17,042 nucleotides of DNA from Chloroflexota bacterium. Its GTDB lineage: Bacteria > Chloroflexota > Dehalococcoidia > DSTF01 > RBG-16-68-14. Positions 13,189-17,042 of the stretch are shown here, piece after piece. The DNA is taken from the NCBI GenBank assembly GCA_022563135.1, contig JADFNZ010000019.1, positions 1-17,042 of the forward strand, read 5' to 3'. Positions within the stretch are counted from its first letter, which is position 1. Each line of letters opens with the position of its first letter. Both the position numbers and the translations under genes were made by a program. The notes beneath the pieces were generated by a model that was not told where the DNA came from, searched no databases, and saw nothing but the letters and a program-made list of their open reading frames with translations.

Positions 13189-14452
13189 CCGCCCACTCCC
13201 GCAGCCGCCGCACCCTATCCTCGCTGAAGAGCAGGCGTGGCGATCCGCAGTCGCGTCGATCCTGGGGGAAGGTGCGGAGCTCGTCTCGGTCAGCCGCTAC
13301 ATCGGCGACTCGCGGGTCTATCGCCTCGGCGAACAGCTCGCGAAGGTCAGGTCGCTCGATGTAGCCCTTCCTCCTGGCGTCAGCAGTCTCGATCGGGAGG
13401 CGGAGATCCTTCGCCATCTGGGCCAGAGTGTCGACTATGTCGGGAGCGACCGCTGGGAGGCGATCCTGCTCCCGCGCATCGACGCCGTGCCGCTGGACAG
13501 CCTGCTCTCGGCCTGGTCTCTCATGCGGCGGGCGCGCGTGCTCGCCCGGCTCGCGCCGAAGTTACGACGGCTGCACGCGATGGGTGTCGCTCACCGCGAT
13601 CTGCGCCCAGACAATGTGCTGGTCGCCGACGATGGCGAGCCCTGTATCATCGACTTCGATAGGGCAACGTTGGCCGCGGGCTGGGCGACGGGGCTCGCGG
13701 ACTGGCTCGGCCTAGCGCACACGGGGCTCTCGCCCAACCCGTTCTGGAAGCTGGCGCTGCTGACGATGGCGCCGAAGGCGGGATCGCTGGCGCGAAGGGT
13801 TCGGGCGGTGATCGGCGGAAGTAACGGCCACCAGAAGCGCCCCACCCGACAAGCTGCTGTCGATCCCCTCGGTGCGGCGTGGTCGCTCGCGCAGCGTTCG
13901 CCGGCCAACGCGCCCGGGCAGATGGTGGCCTACTACGCCTTCACGTACAGAGGACGCCACTTCCCGGGAGAGCGCCCCTGGTACGCGCGCTGGGAGCCGA
14001 TCCGGCGGGCAGTCGACTTTCGCGGCAAGCGTCTCCTGGAGTTCGGCTCCAATATGGGCCTGCTCTCTTCCTTCGCAACGATCTACGGGGCGGTGGAGGC
14101 GGTCGGCGTGGACCACGATCCGCTGATTATCCAGTCGGCACGGCTGGTCGCACAGGGGCTCGGTACGGGAGCGGCGTTCGAGCGCGTCGACCTTATCGGC
14201 GACGCGAGCTGGGAGGAGCGGCTGGCTGGGGCGGACATCGCCGTTGCCATGTCCATCGTGCACTGGCTACCCGAACCGGAACGGCTCCTGCGCTTCTTGG
14301 GTAGGCACTCCGAGGTGATCTACGAAGGCCACGATTCGGTCGGCGTAGAGACCGCGAGGCTCCGCTCGGTGGGGTTCGAGGAGATATCGGTCATCGCAGA
14401 GACTGACCGCGACCGCTTCCTGCTCCACGGCCGCCAGCGCAGCGCCGCCTAG
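13178..14452 (+). CDS. Kinase-methyltransferase fusion, possible glycan chain-capping enzyme
   Basis: Two catalytic domains in 424 aa. Residues about 35-200 form a small protein-kinase/LPS-kinase-like domain: Lys56 in QLAKVRS, Glu74/76 in LDREAEILRHL, the catalytic loop HRDLRPDNVLV (139-149) and the metal motif IIDFDRA (157-163). Residues about 240-420 form a class I SAM methyltransferase: glycine-rich LLEFGSNMGLLS (286-297), the acidic end of strand 2 VGVDHD (309-314) and VAMSIVHWLPEPERLL. The same pair of activities, methyltransferase first, is known from WbdD, which caps O-antigen chains. Here the order is reversed and no coiled-coil ruler is evident. AGGAG precedes ATG 13178. Last gene of the operon; 4 nt separate it from the convergent epimerase gene. 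A small-molecule or repeat-unit modifying role is the alternative. Confidence 0.85.
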   Translation: MNADRPLPQPPHPILAEEQAWRSAVASILGEGAELVSVSRYIGDSRVYRLGEQLAKVRSLDVALPPGVSSLDREAEILRHLGQSVDYVGSDRWEAILLPRIDAVPLDSLLSAWSLMRRARVLARLAPKLRRLHAMGVAHRDLRPDNVLVADDGEPCIIDFDRATLAAGWATGLADWLGLAHTGLSPNPFWKLALLTMAPKAGSLARRVRAVIGGSNGHQKRPTRQAAVDPLGAAWSLAQRSPANAPGQMVAYYAFTYRGRHFPGERPWYARWEPIRRAVDFRGKRLLEFGSNMGLLSSFATIYGAVEAVGVDHDPLIIQSARLVAQGLGTGAAFERVDLIGDASWEERLAGADIAVAMSIVHWLPEPERLLRFLGRHSEVIYEGHDSVGVETARLRSVGFEEISVIAETDRDRFLLHGRQRSAA

Positions 14453-14456
14453 GAAG

Positions 14457-17042
<2,586 letters not shown>

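Overview
The window is GC-rich, densely coded bacterial DNA. The best guess at phylum is Chloroflexota. This rests on an archaellin-like class III signal protein, paired phytanoyl-CoA-dioxygenase-like genes beside a small SCP2-like protein, and a high-GC actinobacterial-style primase element. It is inference from gene content; no 16S or marker gene is present.

Layout. (1) Positions 1-3282 are one end of an integrative mobile element, all on the minus strand: a tyrosine recombinase, a small Cys-pair protein joined to it by a TAGTG stop/start, a 98-residue basic protein, and a Prim-Pol/PriCT/AAA-ATPase replication protein that runs off the left edge and is still open at base 1. The element abuts the 5' side of an intact tRNA-Gly(UCC) at 3283-3357. 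(2) Positions 3395-7993 are ordinary chromosomal genes: a 96-residue small protein on the plus strand, then on the minus strand an apparent operon PhyH / SCP2-like / PhyH (6069 down to 3823), a formate/nitrite-transporter-family channel with an N-terminal zinc ribbon, and an archaellin/type IV pilin-like protein followed by a perfect 23-bp inverted repeat. (3) Positions 7994-8454 are a gene-poor divergent intergenic region with several inverted repeats, two of them interleaved like a pseudoknot. (4) Positions 8455-14452 are a tightly coupled plus-strand surface-polysaccharide operon: Wzx-type flippase, GT2, Wzy/O-antigen-ligase-like polymerase, GT4, and a kinase-methyltransferase fusion. Every junction is a 4- to 11-nt overlap. 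(5) Converging on it from the right, on the minus strand, are a GT4 enzyme with an N-terminal PA14-like segment (cut by the right edge) and a GDP-L-fucose-synthase-like epimerase. Their coding regions overlap by 125 nt.

How the genes fit together. The right half reads as a Wzx/Wzy-type surface glycan locus, probably fucose-containing. The most unusual gene is the kinase plus methyltransferase fusion at the end of the operon. The same two activities cap O-antigen chains in E. coli WbdD, there in the opposite domain order and in an ABC-transporter pathway, so a capping role here is a testable inference. Other items worth a second look are the zinc-ribbon channel, the bacterial archaellin-like protein, the interleaved inverted repeats upstream of the glycan operon, and the tRNA-associated Prim-Pol element.
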